Below, one piece after another: positions 1-9,141 of a stretch of 64,000 nucleotides of DNA. Position 1 is the stretch's first letter. Each line of letters opens with the position of its first letter. This stretch comes from Arthrobacter sp. MYb214 (GTDB taxonomy: Bacteria > Actinomycetota > Actinomycetes > Actinomycetales > Micrococcaceae). The notes under the pieces were generated by a model that made no database searches, was not told the origin of the DNA, and worked only from the letters and a program-made list of their open reading frames with translations. The DNA lies in contig NZ_PCPZ01000001.1 of assembly GCF_002979865.1 (NCBI RefSeq), forward strand, positions 620,001-684,000, in the 5' to 3' direction. The translations under genes were made by a program, and so were the position numbers.

Positions 1-1662
1 GACATCCAGTATTTCCTTTCCGACGGCACCCAGCTTCTGGGCGGCGCGGCCTTCAAGGTCACCGCCGGCTCCAAGACCGCGCTGATCGGACCCAACGGCA
101 CCGGCAAGACAACCCTGTTCAAGATCATCGCAGGAGACCTGAAGGCCGACGAAGGCTCCATCAACCGCACCGGCACCCTGGGCATCATGCGCCAGTTCGT
201 CGGGCAGGTGCGCGACGACTCCACGGTGAAGGACCTGCTGCTGTCCACCGCCGCACCGGCTTTGGCCCAGGCCGCCGCCAAGGTCGCCGAGTACGAGGCC
301 AAAATGCTCACCAGCGAGGACGAGAAAGTCCACATGCGCTACGCCGAGGCGATCATCGAGTGGGGCGACGCCGGCGGCTACGAGCTGGAAACCACCTGGG
401 ACAAGGTCTGCATGGCCGCCTTGGGCATCGGGTTCGACAAGGCCGGGGACCGGCTGGCGCGCACCCTGTCCGGCGGCGAGCAGAAGCGCCTGGTCCTCGA
501 AGCGCTCTTCGAAGGCAACGACGAACTGCTGCTGCTCGACGAGCCGGATAACTACCTTGACGTGCCCGGCAAGCGCTGGCTGGAAGAGATCATGTCGCGC
601 TCCAACAAGACCGTGCTGTTCATCAGCCACGACCGCGAGCTGCTGGACAACGCCGCCACCCGCATCGTGACCCTGGAACCGGGCCACGGCGGGGCCACCG
701 CCTGGGTGCACGGCGGCGCGTTCGGCTCCTATGTGGAAGCCCGCAAGGAGCGCAACGAGCGCTTCGAGGAGCTGCGCAAGCGCTGGGACGAGGAGCACGC
801 CAAGCTCAAGGAACTGGTCAACATGTACAAGACCAAGGCCGCGTTCCGTTCCGACATGGCCAACCGCTACCAGGCGGCCACCACCCGGCTGGAGAAGTTC
901 CTGGAGGCCGGCCCGCCGCAGGCGATCCCGCTGGAGCAGAACGTGCAGATGCGGCTGAAGGGCGGGCGCACCGCCAAGCGCGCGGTCGTGGCCGAAAAGC
1001 TCGAGCTGACCGGGCTGATGAAGCCCTTCAATACCGAAATCTGGTTCGGCGACCGGGTGGGCGTGCTGGGTTCGAACGGCTCGGGCAAGTCGCACTTCCT
1101 GCGCCTGCTGGCCTCCGGCGGATCCGACCCGGAGCGCGAGCACCTGCCGGTCTCCGATGTGGTGATCGCCCCGGTGGCGCATGCCGGCACGGTGAAGCTG
1201 GGAGCGCGCATCCGCCCGGGCTACTTCGCCCAGACCCACAGCCGCCCGGACCTGTTTGGCCGCACCCTGCTCGAAATCCTGCACCGCGGCGACGAGCACC
1301 GCTCCGGAATGCCGCGCGAGGCAGCGGCCGGAGCGCTGGATGGCTACGGGCTGGCAGCGCAGTCCGAGCAGAAGTTCGAATCGCTCTCCGGAGGCCAGCA
1401 GGCGCGCTTCCAGATCCTGCTGCTGCAGCTCTCGGGGGCAACCCTGCTGCTGCTCGATGAGCCCACCGACAACCTGGACCTGCACTCGGGCGAAGCCCTG
1501 GAACGGGCCATCGACGCGTTCGAGGGCACGGTGCTGGCGGTGACCCACGACCGCTGGTTCGCCCGCGGCTTCGACCGCTTCCTGGTCTTCGGCTCCGACG
1601 GCACCGTCTACGAGTCCGACGAGCCGGTCTGGGACGAGGCCCGGGTGCAGCGCAAGCGCTAA
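1..1662 (+). CDS. ABC-F family ATPase, 5' end missing
   Basis: Soluble twin-ATPase of the ABC-F family; members act on the ribosome or give antibiotic protection, and none has a membrane domain. The reading frame is open from base 1, so the start lies outside the window and 553 residues are visible. The first Walker A (GPNGTGKT) is at visible residues 30-37, followed by LSGGEQKRL and LLLLDEPDNYLD. A charged linker of about 80 residues (around 740-1000) leads to the second Walker A (GSNGSGKS), LSGGQQARF and LLLLDEPTDNLD. Both nucleotide sites look intact. The last residues are basic. I cannot assign it to EttA, antibiotic-resistance or another subgroup. No obvious terminator is seen before the convergent regulator gene. 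Confidence 0.9.
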   Translation, partial: DIQYFLSDGTQLLGGAAFKVTAGSKTALIGPNGTGKTTLFKIIAGDLKADEGSINRTGTLGIMRQFVGQVRDDSTVKDLLLSTAAPALAQAAAKVAEYEAKMLTSEDEKVHMRYAEAIIEWGDAGGYELETTWDKVCMAALGIGFDKAGDRLARTLSGGEQKRLVLEALFEGNDELLLLDEPDNYLDVPGKRWLEEIMSRSNKTVLFISHDRELLDNAATRIVTLEPGHGGATAWVHGGAFGSYVEARKERNERFEELRKRWDEEHAKLKELVNMYKTKAAFRSDMANRYQAATTRLEKFLEAGPPQAIPLEQNVQMRLKGGRTAKRAVVAEKLELTGLMKPFNTEIWFGDRVGVLGSNGSGKSHFLRLLASGGSDPEREHLPVSDVVIAPVAHAGTVKLGARIRPGYFAQTHSRPDLFGRTLLEILHRGDEHRSGMPREAAAGALDGYGLAAQSEQKFESLSGGQQARFQILLLQLSGATLLLLDEPTDNLDLHSGEALERAIDAFEGTVLAVTHDRWFARGFDRFLVFGSDGTVYESDEPVWDEARVQRKR

Positions 1663-1763
1663 TCCCAGGGAACTGCCCGCGGGTATGGGTCCGGCACAAT
1701 ATGATGCCAAGCCCGTGCCTTCAGTTGCGCCTTCTGCGTTCTGCGGCGCGTTTGCACGCGGGA

Positions 1764-2108
1764 CTAATGCTCGGGGTGCAGGTGAGAATGCGGGGCGTCC
1801 ATCTGGTGCAGCAGCTGATGCACGCCGGGGTGCACCAGCTCCCAGCGGCGGTACTTTCCATCCCGCTGCACCTGAACTACCCCGGCCTTGCGCAACGTGG
1901 CCAACGACTGGGTCACGGTGTTTGCGCCCAGCTGCGCGGCATCGGCCAGCTGGGTGACCGAGGACAGCGGCGCGGCGTGCATGGCAATCAGTATTTTCAT
2001 GCGGGTGGCATCCGCGCACAGGGCGAACACGTCGATCCAGTCCTGCAGCGATTCCTGCACTTCCTCCAGGGCGTTGGCGCCCACCTGGCCGCGCTCGGAC
2101 TCAGGCAT
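1764..2108 (-). CDS. ArsR/SmtB-type transcriptional regulator with His-rich C-terminus
   Basis: A 114-residue winged helix-turn-helix protein. The recognition region is around LSSVTQLADAAQLGANTVTQ and the wing around VVQVQRDGKYRRW, the layout of ArsR/SmtB metal-responsive repressors. The last 25 residues carry seven histidines (VHPGVHQLLHQ, then PHSHLHPEH), a plausible metal site like the C-terminal helix sites of NmtR/CzrA-type sensors. There is no ArsR CxC motif. The gene is divergent from the nickel/peptide ABC transporter starting at 2224 and lies close to the urease operon, so nickel-dependent control of uptake is the likely role. The metal is inferred, not shown. Confidence 0.8.
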   Translation of the reverse strand: MPESERGQVGANALEEVQESLQDWIDVFALCADATRMKILIAMHAAPLSSVTQLADAAQLGANTVTQSLATLRKAGVVQVQRDGKYRRWELVHPGVHQLLHQMDAPHSHLHPEH

Positions 2109-2124
2109 GCCGCCCCCGCGAAAT

Positions 2125-2189
2125 AGTGGTTGGCAAAATCACCACGCAACCCCTCATCTGTGTGATCAAACACCTGTAGTCTGTGAACA
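2125..2189. promoter_or_regulatory. Candidate operator region between the ArsR-type gene and the ABC transporter
   Basis: The 115-base divergent gap holds an imperfect dyad GTGGT-N10-ACCAC (2126-2145). It also has two direct octamers, TGTGATCA (2161-2168) and TGTGAACA (2182-2189), spaced 21 bases apart. Either could bind the regulator. The assignment rests on position only. Confidence 0.25.
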
Positions 2190-2223
2190 TCTACCCCACG
2201 CACCGCTCGGAAGGACCTCGTTC

Positions 2224-3813
2224 GTGCACAGCTACGTCCGGCGCGCCGCACTGATGCTCCCCATCCTACTGGCCACCGCAGGCTGCCAGGCCGCCGTCCC
2301 CAGCGACGACGTGCTGCTGCTGACCCCTGCGCTGCCCGAAACCCTGAATCCGCTGGCAGGTTTCGACAACAACGGTACGGGCAAGATCAACGAATCGCTG
2401 TATACCCTGGACGGGGAAACTGGCAGCCTGCCGAATTTGGTGCCGCTGCTGGCCGAGGGCGAACCGCAGATCAGCGCCGACGGGCTGCGCTGGAGCATTG
2501 CGCTGCAGCCCGGCATCAGCTTCAGCGACGGCAGCGGCTTCGACGCCGGGGATGTGGCCGCCAGCTACCGGGCCATCCTGGACCCCGCCAGTGCCTCGCC
2601 CATCGCCGGCGTGCTGGAAAACCTCGATACGGTGCGTGCCGTGGACGAGCACACCGTCGAATTCACGCTCAAGGAGCCCCAGGTCTCCTTCAAGACCGCA
2701 CTGCTGATCGGCATCGCCCCCGAAGAACTGATCGCCGACGGGCCGGTGAGCAATTCCAGCCTGAACCGCACCCCGGTGGGTACCGGCCCCTACACGGTGC
2801 AGAAAATCGATTCCGCCCAGCTGGTGCTGGGTGCCAATCCCGACTACCGTTCCGGCGCCCCCGACGTGGCCCGGGTGGTCTACGAGCAGTCAGCCGACGA
2901 CAACGCCCGCTCGCAGGCACTGGCAGGCGGCGGCTACACCGGCACCGTGCTGCCTCCGCGGCTAGCGGCCAGCTTCGCGGATCGCGACGGGTTCGAGGTG
3001 GTCACCGCAACCAGCGCGGACTGGCGCGGCATCTCGCTGCCCGCCGACCACCCGTTCACCGCCGATCCTTCCGTGCGCCTGGCGCTGAACCTGCTGGTGG
3101 ACCGCCAAGCGCTGATCGACGGGGTGCTGGCGGGCTCCGGGCGCCCTGCCTACACCTTCGTCCCGGCCCAGTACGGCAAGGCCTACAACTCTGACGCCGT
3201 GTTCGCCCACGACCCCCAGCGGGCCGAGCAGCTGCTGGAGCAGTCGGGGTGGACGCTGGACGGCTCGATGCGCTCCAAGGACGGCCAGGACGCCGCATTC
3301 ACGATCATGTACAACGCGGGCGACACGCTGCGACGGGACCTGTCCCTGGCCTTGGCCGCCCAGCTCAAGGAGCACGGCATCACCGCCGAGGTCGTGCCCG
3401 CCACCTTCGACGAAGCCGAGCCGCGCATCGGCACGGACGCGCTGATGCTGGGCGGCGGCGACACCCCTTACGATGTGGACACCCAGCTCTACAAGATGCT
3501 GCATTCAAGCTACCCGGAGGACGGCGCCTACTACGACAACCCCAGCCGCTACGCGGACGCGGCGATGGACCGGCTGCTGCACATCGGCCGGACCAGCACC
3601 GACCCAACGGCCCGCGACCAGGCCTACCGCAAGGTCCAGGAACTTTACGTCAAGCAGCCATCGATGCTGCTGCTGGCCTTCACCGACCACAACTACGTGC
3701 AGCGCAGCGACGTCCATGAGACGTGGAACACCGCCGGCACCCTGCTCGAACCCCATGACCACGGCACCGCATGGGGCCCGTGGGTGAAAATCGGCCAGTG
3801 GACCGGCAAATGA
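2224..3813 (+). CDS. Family 5 (peptide/nickel) ABC substrate-binding lipoprotein
   Basis: A 529-residue extracytoplasmic binding protein of the DppA/NikA/OppA family. The GTG start at 2224 was chosen because GGAAGGA (2209-2215) sits 8 bases upstream and the N-terminus is then a short signal peptide: basic start, hydrophobic stretch, then LLATAGC. The proposed lipid-bearing cysteine is residue 20; the lipobox is unusual in having Thr at -3. Typical family motifs follow: LNPLAGFDNN near the start, FSDGSGFDAGDVAASYRAIL, and TPVGTGPYTV. Its stop overlaps the permease start (ATGA). Next to urease and under an ArsR-type regulator, the substrate may be nickel or a nickel chelate rather than peptide, but sequence alone cannot settle this. 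Confidence 0.88.
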   Translation: MHSYVRRAALMLPILLATAGCQAAVPSDDVLLLTPALPETLNPLAGFDNNGTGKINESLYTLDGETGSLPNLVPLLAEGEPQISADGLRWSIALQPGISFSDGSGFDAGDVAASYRAILDPASASPIAGVLENLDTVRAVDEHTVEFTLKEPQVSFKTALLIGIAPEELIADGPVSNSSLNRTPVGTGPYTVQKIDSAQLVLGANPDYRSGAPDVARVVYEQSADDNARSQALAGGGYTGTVLPPRLAASFADRDGFEVVTATSADWRGISLPADHPFTADPSVRLALNLLVDRQALIDGVLAGSGRPAYTFVPAQYGKAYNSDAVFAHDPQRAEQLLEQSGWTLDGSMRSKDGQDAAFTIMYNAGDTLRRDLSLALAAQLKEHGITAEVVPATFDEAEPRIGTDALMLGGGDTPYDVDTQLYKMLHSSYPEDGAYYDNPSRYADAAMDRLLHIGRTSTDPTARDQAYRKVQELYVKQPSMLLLAFTDHNYVQRSDVHETWNTAGTLLEPHDHGTAWGPWVKIGQWTGK

Positions 3814-4814
3814 GCCTGACCGTCCTGCGCCCGCGAGGCGTGCCGCGGCTGCCAAGAGCCGGGCTGCTGGTGCTCCGCCGGATGCTGCTGGCCATCCCGC
3901 TGACCGCGGGGCTGACCGCAGTGGTGTTCTTCTTGGCTTCCGTCGCCCCGTTCAATCCGCTGGCTGCCTATCTGGGCAGCCGCTACGAGCACACCGGCGC
4001 CGCCGAACGCGCGGCCCTGCGCGCCGAGCTGGGCCTGGACGACTCCTGGTTCGGTGCCTGGCTCGGCTGGCTGGGCTCGGCGGTGCACGGCGAGCTGGGC
4101 ACCTCGCGCATGCTGGCCCGGCCGGTCACCGAGGTGCTCGCCGAGCGCGTGCCCTATACCCTGCTGCTGATGCTTGCCGGGCTGCTGCTTGCCGTGGTGC
4201 TCGCGGTACTGCTGGCCTGTGCCGCTGGTCTGTGCCGCGGCGGGTTGGCCGACCGCGCCACCACCTGGATCGCCCAGCTGGCCCAGGCCATCCCGCCCTT
4301 CGTGCTGGCGCTGGTGTTCATCGCTGTGTTCTCGCTGCGGCTCGGGCTTCCCACCGGCGGCGTGGCGCCTCCAGGGCAGGAGCCGACCGCCGGGTCGCTG
4401 GCCGTGCATCTGCTGCTGCCGGCCACGGTGATGGCCATCAGCCTGCTGCCCTGGCTGGTGCTGAACCTGCGGGCCTCCATGTTCGATCTGCTGGACTCGG
4501 ATGCGGTTCTCGCGGCTCGGGGACGCGGCGAGGGAGCCGGACGGATCTTGGTGCTCGAGGTGCTGCCCGGCGCCCTGCTGCCCTTCATCACGGTGATCGG
4601 CTCCCGCCTGGGCGAACTGATCACCGGAGCGCTGCTGGTTGAAACGGTGTTCGGCTGGCCCGGGATTGCCTCGGCGGTGATCGATTCCGCGGTGTCCGCG
4701 GACTTCGCGCTGCTGGCCGCGGTGACCGCCTGCTCGGCGCTGGCCGTGTTCCTGGGCAATGCCCTGGCCGACGCCGGCTACCTGCTGCTTGATCCGCGGG
4801 TGGGCGATGTCTAG
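3810..4814 (+). CDS. ABC transporter permease, DppB/NikB type
   Basis: A 334-residue inner-membrane permease. The first helix is near residues 20-40, followed by the N-terminal motif FNPLAAYLGSRYEHTGAAERAALRAELGLDD typical of the OppB/DppB group (shown in part only as a recognition feature). The EAA loop is around AARGRGEGAGRILVLEVLPG. The start at 3810 overlaps the binding protein stop by ATGA, so a longer in-frame start at 3771 is rejected. It should pair with the permease half of the next gene. The end overlaps the next start by 8 bases, which indicates translational coupling. Confidence 0.88.
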   Translation: MSLTVLRPRGVPRLPRAGLLVLRRMLLAIPLTAGLTAVVFFLASVAPFNPLAAYLGSRYEHTGAAERAALRAELGLDDSWFGAWLGWLGSAVHGELGTSRMLARPVTEVLAERVPYTLLLMLAGLLLAVVLAVLLACAAGLCRGGLADRATTWIAQLAQAIPPFVLALVFIAVFSLRLGLPTGGVAPPGQEPTAGSLAVHLLLPATVMAISLLPWLVLNLRASMFDLLDSDAVLAARGRGEGAGRILVLEVLPGALLPFITVIGSRLGELITGALLVETVFGWPGIASAVIDSAVSADFALLAAVTACSALAVFLGNALADAGYLLLDPRVGDV

Positions 4815-6414
4815 CATCATCCGTGATTCCCGCTTGCTGCCGCTGGGCATCATCCTGCTGGCCGTGGTTTATGCGGTGCTCGTTCCGTTCTTCTCCCCCG
4901 AGGCGGTGGAGAACATCGACCTGGCCGCGGTGTACCTGCCGCCGGGGGCCGAGCATTTCTTCGGCACCGATCAGCTCGGGCGCGACGTGTGGGTGCGGGC
5001 CGCGGCCGCGCTGCGGCTGTCGATGCTGCTCGCCGTCGCATCGGCGCTGTCCTCCACGCTGCTGGGGGTGCTGGCCGGAACCCTGTCCGCCACCGCCGGC
5101 GGGCTGGTGGACCGGATCATCACCCGGCTGGTAGACAGCGTCAGCGCGATCCCGCACCTGCTGCTGGGTGTGGTGATCCTGGCGCTGTGGCCCGGGCAGG
5201 GGTGGGCGATCATCCTGTCCATCGCGCTGACCCACTGGACCCAGGTGGCGCGTATCGTTAGGGCCAGGCTGTTGGCCGAACGGGAGGCCGGATACGTCAA
5301 GCTCAGCCGGGCCTCCGGCGCCCGGCCGCTGGCGCTGTGGTGCACGCACCTGATTCCCGCGGTGCTCCCGCAGGCGGGCATCGCCGTGGTCCTGCAGCTG
5401 CCCCATGCCATCTGGCACGAATCCGCGCTGTCCTTCCTAGGCGTGGGGCTGCCGCCACAATCCGCGTCGCTGGGTTTGCTGCTGGAGGACGCCCGCACAG
5501 GCATCCTGGTCGGCGCTTGGTGGATGCTGGTGTTCCCGGCCGCGCTGCTGGTGCTGCTCAGCTGGTCCTTTGCCGCCCTGGCGCACCCACAGCCGCAACG
5601 CCGCCGCTCCGCGCGGCGCCTCGATTCTCTCGCTCCGCGACGAAAGGGCGGTGCCGCAGAAAAAGCCGATGGGCATCCGCTTCCACGGGGCGCAGGCTTG
5701 GTCTTGCGGGGATTGTCGGTATGGAGCAAGGATGATTCCCCAGAACGCTCCGTGCTGCTGGATAACGTCAGCTTCACTGCCGCCGCCGGAGCGGTCAACG
5801 TGGTCATGGGTGCCTCGGGCGCAGGAAAGACCATGCTGCTGCGCGCCGCCGCCGGGCTACTGCCTCAATCGCTGGAATCCACCGGCAGCGTCCTCGTGCC
5901 GGGAACCGCTGGCGGGCCCTGCCATGCCCCCAAGCTGGGTGAAGATCTGGTTTTCATTCCCGGGTCGGCGGCCACGGCGCTGAACCCGGTGCTCAGCGTG
6001 GGCACCGCCTTGCGCCGCGTACGCCGGAGCCACGGCCTGGACAGGTCGCCGGCCGCGCTGGCGGCGGTGTTCAAGGACTTCGAACTGGTTCCCGACCTGC
6101 TCCATCGCTACCCGCACGAGCTGTCCGGAGGCCAGGCCCAGCGTGTAGTGCTGGCCCTGGGCTTGGCATCCCCCGCCAGCTGCGTTGTGCTGGACGAGCC
6201 CACCAGCGCCCTGGATGCGGATACCGCGGCGGCCATCGCTCGGATCCTGCGCCGCTTGGCGGACACCGGGTGCACCATCGTTATGGTCACCCACGACGCT
6301 GAACTGGCCGCAGAACTCGCCGACACGCTGACCGTGGTCAGTGATGGGCAAGTGCTCGCATCCGCTTCCGGCGACGGGCAGGTCATCCCGGAATTGGAGG
6401 ATAGCACCCCATGA
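4807..6414 (+). CDS. Fused ABC permease (DppC/NikC type) and ATPase (DppD/NikD type)
   Basis: One 535-residue reading frame holds two subunits. Residues 1 to about 260 are a DppC-type permease: first helix near the N-terminus, the motif FGTDQLGRDVWVR, and the EAA loop KLSRASGARPLALWCTHLIP. After a basic Arg-rich linker (about 262-295) comes an ATPase with Walker A GASGAGKT (from residue 335), LSGGQAQRV, Walker B VVLDEPTSALD and the switch His in VTHD. The ATPase is short and lacks the C-terminal oligopeptide-transporter extension. No frameshift is needed. Permease-ATPase fusions of this class are known in actinobacteria. The start at 4807 (MSSIIRDS) overlaps the previous stop. Confidence 0.88.
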   Translation: MSSIIRDSRLLPLGIILLAVVYAVLVPFFSPEAVENIDLAAVYLPPGAEHFFGTDQLGRDVWVRAAAALRLSMLLAVASALSSTLLGVLAGTLSATAGGLVDRIITRLVDSVSAIPHLLLGVVILALWPGQGWAIILSIALTHWTQVARIVRARLLAEREAGYVKLSRASGARPLALWCTHLIPAVLPQAGIAVVLQLPHAIWHESALSFLGVGLPPQSASLGLLLEDARTGILVGAWWMLVFPAALLVLLSWSFAALAHPQPQRRRSARRLDSLAPRRKGGAAEKADGHPLPRGAGLVLRGLSVWSKDDSPERSVLLDNVSFTAAAGAVNVVMGASGAGKTMLLRAAAGLLPQSLESTGSVLVPGTAGGPCHAPKLGEDLVFIPGSAATALNPVLSVGTALRRVRRSHGLDRSPAALAAVFKDFELVPDLLHRYPHELSGGQAQRVVLALGLASPASCVVLDEPTSALDADTAAAIARILRRLADTGCTIVMVTHDAELAAELADTLTVVSDGQVLASASGDGQVIPELEDSTP

Positions 6415-7145
6415 GCCTTGAATTGTCTGCGGTGAGCCACCGCTATGCCAAGAACGTCCCCAGAATCCTGGATCAACTGGACCTGGAGGTCACGTCCGGC
6501 TCGGTGATCGGTCTGGTCGGGCCCTCGGGTGCCGGGAAGTCCACCCTGCTGGCCATCGCCTCGCTGATGCTGGCCCCGACAGAGGGCAAGCTGCGCATCG
6601 ACGGCCAAGCGGTACCTGCCCGAGGGCACGTCCCGGCCGAACTGCGCCAGCGCATCGGCATCCTGCCGCAAAACCCGCGCAGCTTCGCGAACCCCCGGCT
6701 CACCCTGGGCGCGATCATGGCCGAGCCGTTAGCCCTGCGCGACGGGCTGGCGTTCCCCCGTCCGGGCCGCTATCGCCGCGAGCTGGAGGAACTGGCCCGG
6801 GAGGCGAGCCTTGAACCGGCGCTGCTGGAGCGGAAGCCCGGGCAGGTTTCCGACGGGCAGCTGCAACGAGCCCTGCTGGGCAGGGCGTTGGCCCTGGACC
6901 CGGCGCTGCTGGTGTGCGACGAGCCGACGTCAGCCCTGGATCCCGGCACCACTGCGCAGATCTTCACGGTGCTGCGCGAGCGGGCTCGAGCCGGGGCGGC
7001 GGTGCTCATCGCCTCCCACGACAATGTCTCGCTGGCCGAGCACTGCGATTCGATCCACCAGCTGTCGGCGCTGCGGCGCCCAGACCAAGGGGCACTACTT
7101 GGACTCCCCGCCCAAATGCCAAGCGATGATGTCGAGCGCAGGTAG
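6411..7145 (+). CDS. ABC transporter ATPase, DppF/NikE type, with altered signature motif
   Basis: A 244-residue ATPase and the last gene of the importer, coupled to the fusion gene by ATGA. Walker A is GPSGAGKST, the Q-loop ILPQNP, Walker B LLVCDEPTSALD, and the switch His lies in IASHDN. The signature motif is VSDGQ instead of LSGGQ, so the second Gly of the signature is Asp. In a heterodimer with the ATPase half of the previous gene this could make one of the two sites degenerate. Its 3' end overlaps an antisense open frame. Confidence 0.87.
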   Translation: MSLELSAVSHRYAKNVPRILDQLDLEVTSGSVIGLVGPSGAGKSTLLAIASLMLAPTEGKLRIDGQAVPARGHVPAELRQRIGILPQNPRSFANPRLTLGAIMAEPLALRDGLAFPRPGRYRRELEELAREASLEPALLERKPGQVSDGQLQRALLGRALALDPALLVCDEPTSALDPGTTAQIFTVLRERARAGAAVLIASHDNVSLAEHCDSIHQLSALRRPDQGALLGLPAQMPSDDVERR

Positions 7146-7364
7146 CGGTGTAATCGGCACGTCGGGCTCCACCAACTGGGGAATTTCCAGCCAGAATTCG
7201 TGGTGGCCCTGCAGATCAGCCTGCACCTCTGGCAGCCAAGCCAGAATGAAAACGCGGTCGGAGCGCTTGTTGTCCCCTAGCATCCGTTCCTGATGCAGCC
7301 TGCGCACCTGGCGGCCAAAGAGTGGAATCAGCTCGGGATTTTGCGATGCACCACCATGGCCAGT
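7095..7364 (-). pseudogene. Open frame of uncertain reality, possible gene remnant
   Basis: The minus strand is open from a stop at 7365-7367 down to 7095. The translation looks protein-like (for example RVFILAWLPEVQADLQGHHE and FWLEIPQLVEP) but there is no ATG start. The only usable starts are GTG at 7307 (70 residues) and an internal ATG. A short ATG frame at 7357 in another phase stops after 9 codons. It overlaps the 3' end of the ABC ATPase by 51 bases. I do not recognise the family. It may be the tail of a decayed gene. Confidence 0.3.
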
Positions 7365-7536
7365 TTATCGGATTGACTTGTGGGGTCCGCGGCTAGTCAA
7401 GGACACCAAAATGATCAGCAATAGCGTCAAGCTGCGGTTGGCCTGCGTCGCTCAGCGCTCCGGACAGGCACAGGTACGGCATTTATTGGCGAATTGTGCC
7501 GGCGCACCGCCGCCCTGTGACCTCGCCGGGATGCGA
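7146..7536. other. Gene-poor gap between ABC transporter and urease operon
   Basis: About 390 bases with no convincing intact gene. It contains the remnant frame described at 7095-7364, and from about 7370 onward only a short unpaired stretch before the ureD terminator. Two convergent operons end here. Confidence 0.5.
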
Positions 7537-7580
7537 AACGGCCGCCGGGATCCCCTGCGGGAGGAACGTCGGCGGCCGTT
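7537..7580 (-). terminator. Hairpin terminator after ureD
   Basis: A perfect 11-base stem (AACGGCCGCCG at 7537-7547 and CGGCGGCCGTT at 7570-7580) with a 22-base loop lies 20 bases after the ureD stop. There is no clear T-tract, as is common for actinobacterial hairpins. Confidence 0.55.
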
Positions 7581-7599
7581 GGATCAATTCCGGAACAGA

Positions 7600-8487
7600 C
7601 TAGTACTTGCGCAGGTTCACCGGCTGCTGTCCGCGCAGCTCGATGCGCAGCTGGTTCACGAGGGCGTGCAGCACCGCATTCGCCGATTCCGTGGAGCCTC
7701 CCAAGGTGCGTACCGCAAGACCGGGCACCGGGGCCTGGGAAATGCCCACAGAAATTCCGTCGCGCTGCTGCCCGGCGATCTCGTAGGCCAGTTCGCGCAG
7801 GCGAGCGACCATTGCCGCGTCGATGCGCGGGTCGATGGCCAGCAGCATGCCCACGTGGGTGGATTCCTGCAAGTACAGCAGCGAGTCGATGGAATCCTTG
7901 CCCGGCTTCACCCACAGGTTATCCAGCGCCCCGAGCCGCCCGTCCAGGTGGACCTCGGTGCGCAGGCGCAGCTGCTCGTAGCTGAACCGGCTGCCGTCCG
8001 GGCTCCAGCCCGGGGTGAGGACCTCGCACAGCATCAGCGAGGCATCGGCGGCCATGTGCACCTCGGTGCGCTGGAAGTAGCTGGCGTCCTTATAGGCGAT
8101 CAGCTGGTCCGGCAGGTATTCGAGCACCGCGCCGGGTTCCAGCCTGATGCGCATGTCCTGCTGCGCCGGGCCCTGCGGGGTGCGGTAGACCTTGGTGGCG
8201 GACTGGGTGGTCAGCAGCAGGCTGCTGCCCTCGGCAACACGGATCTCGATGCCGTACTTGTCGGCGCCCAGGTAGCCGCCACCGGGGTTCACGATGGTGT
8301 AGCAGACCTGGGCGGTGTCATCGAGGTAATGCGGGCGCAGCACGCGCAGCGCCCCCTGGTGGTATTGCCGCAGCGCGATGTCCTTCCCGGCCCGCGAGCC
8401 GACGTGCAGCCGCAGCTCGCCGACCAGGCCATCCGGGAACGGACTGGGCTCCAGCCCGGAGTCCAAGCCCGGGCTCGAAGCGGCCAC
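7600..8487 (-). CDS. ureD: Urease accessory protein UreD (UreH)
   Basis: Last gene of the urease operon. UreD binds the apo-urease and, with UreF and UreG, forms the complex that carboxylates the active-site lysine and delivers nickel. Recognisable family stretches include GELRL, NPGGGYLGADKY, LLTTQSATKVYRT, LEYLPDQLIAYKDA and RIELRGQQPVNLRKY at the C-terminus. GTG at 8487 was chosen because it overlaps the ureG stop (TAGTG), giving 295 residues. An upstream GTG at 8526 would add 13 residues with no family character. A hairpin follows the stop. Confidence 0.92.
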   Translation of the reverse strand: MAASSPGLDSGLEPSPFPDGLVGELRLHVGSRAGKDIALRQYHQGALRVLRPHYLDDTAQVCYTIVNPGGGYLGADKYGIEIRVAEGSSLLLTTQSATKVYRTPQGPAQQDMRIRLEPGAVLEYLPDQLIAYKDASYFQRTEVHMAADASLMLCEVLTPGWSPDGSRFSYEQLRLRTEVHLDGRLGALDNLWVKPGKDSIDSLLYLQESTHVGMLLAIDPRIDAAMVARLRELAYEIAGQQRDGISVGISQAPVPGLAVRTLGGSTESANAVLHALVNQLRIELRGQQPVNLRKY

Positions 8488-9098
8488 TACGCCAGGTCCG
8501 TCATCAGCACGTCGTGCTTCAGCCACGCGATGACCTTCTCCAGCCCCTCGTCGGTCTTCAGGTTGGTGAAGCAGAAGGGCTTGTCCCCGCGGAACTGCTT
8601 GGAATCCGACTCCATCACCGACAAATCCGCGCCCACGTACGGGGCCAGGTCGGTCTTGTTGATGATGAACAGGTCGGACTTGATCATGCCCTGCCCGGCC
8701 TTGCGCGGGATCTTCTCGCCCTGGGCCACGTCGATGATGTAGATGGAGAAGTCCACCAGCTCCGGGGAGAACGTGGCCGAGAGGTTGTCCCCGCCGGATT
8801 CGACGAAGATCACCTGCAGGTCAGGGTGCTTGGCTTTCAGCTCCTCGATGGCCGCGGCGTTCATCGAGGTGTCCTCGCGGATCGCGGTATGCGGGCAGCC
8901 GCCGGTTTCGATGCCGACGATCCGATCCAGCGGCAGCACGCCGTTGGCGGCCAGGATCTTGGCGTCCTCGATGGTGTAGATGTCGTTGGTGATCGCCGCC
9001 ATGGAGATCTCGTGCTCCAGGGCCCGGGTGATGCGTTCAATCAGCTGGGTCTTGCCGGCACCGACTGGTCCGCCGATGCCAATCTTGATGGGTTCCAT
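8487..9098 (-). CDS. ureG: Urease accessory GTPase UreG
   Basis: A 203-residue SIMIBI-class GTPase that supplies nickel and energy for urease maturation. The P-loop is GGPVGAGKT near the N-terminus. The invariant Cys-Pro-His metal motif is seen in [13 protein letters not shown], and the base-specificity region in [14 protein letters not shown]. There is no His-rich N-terminal extension, so it is unlikely to store nickel itself. The ATG start is preceded by a purine-rich stretch (GAGGAAATACC). The gap to ureF is 43 bases and it is coupled to ureD. Confidence 0.96.
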   Translation of the reverse strand: MEPIKIGIGGPVGAGKTQLIERITRALEHEISMAAITNDIYTIEDAKILAANGVLPLDRIVGIETGGCPHTAIREDTSMNAAAIEELKAKHPDLQVIFVESGGDNLSATFSPELVDFSIYIIDVAQGEKIPRKAGQGMIKSDLFIINKTDLAPYVGADLSVMESDSKQFRGDKPFCFTNLKTDEGLEKVIAWLKHDVLMTDLA

Positions 9099-9141
9099 GG
9101 TATTTCCTCGAATCTGTTGGGGCCGCAGGTGCGCGGCGGGG

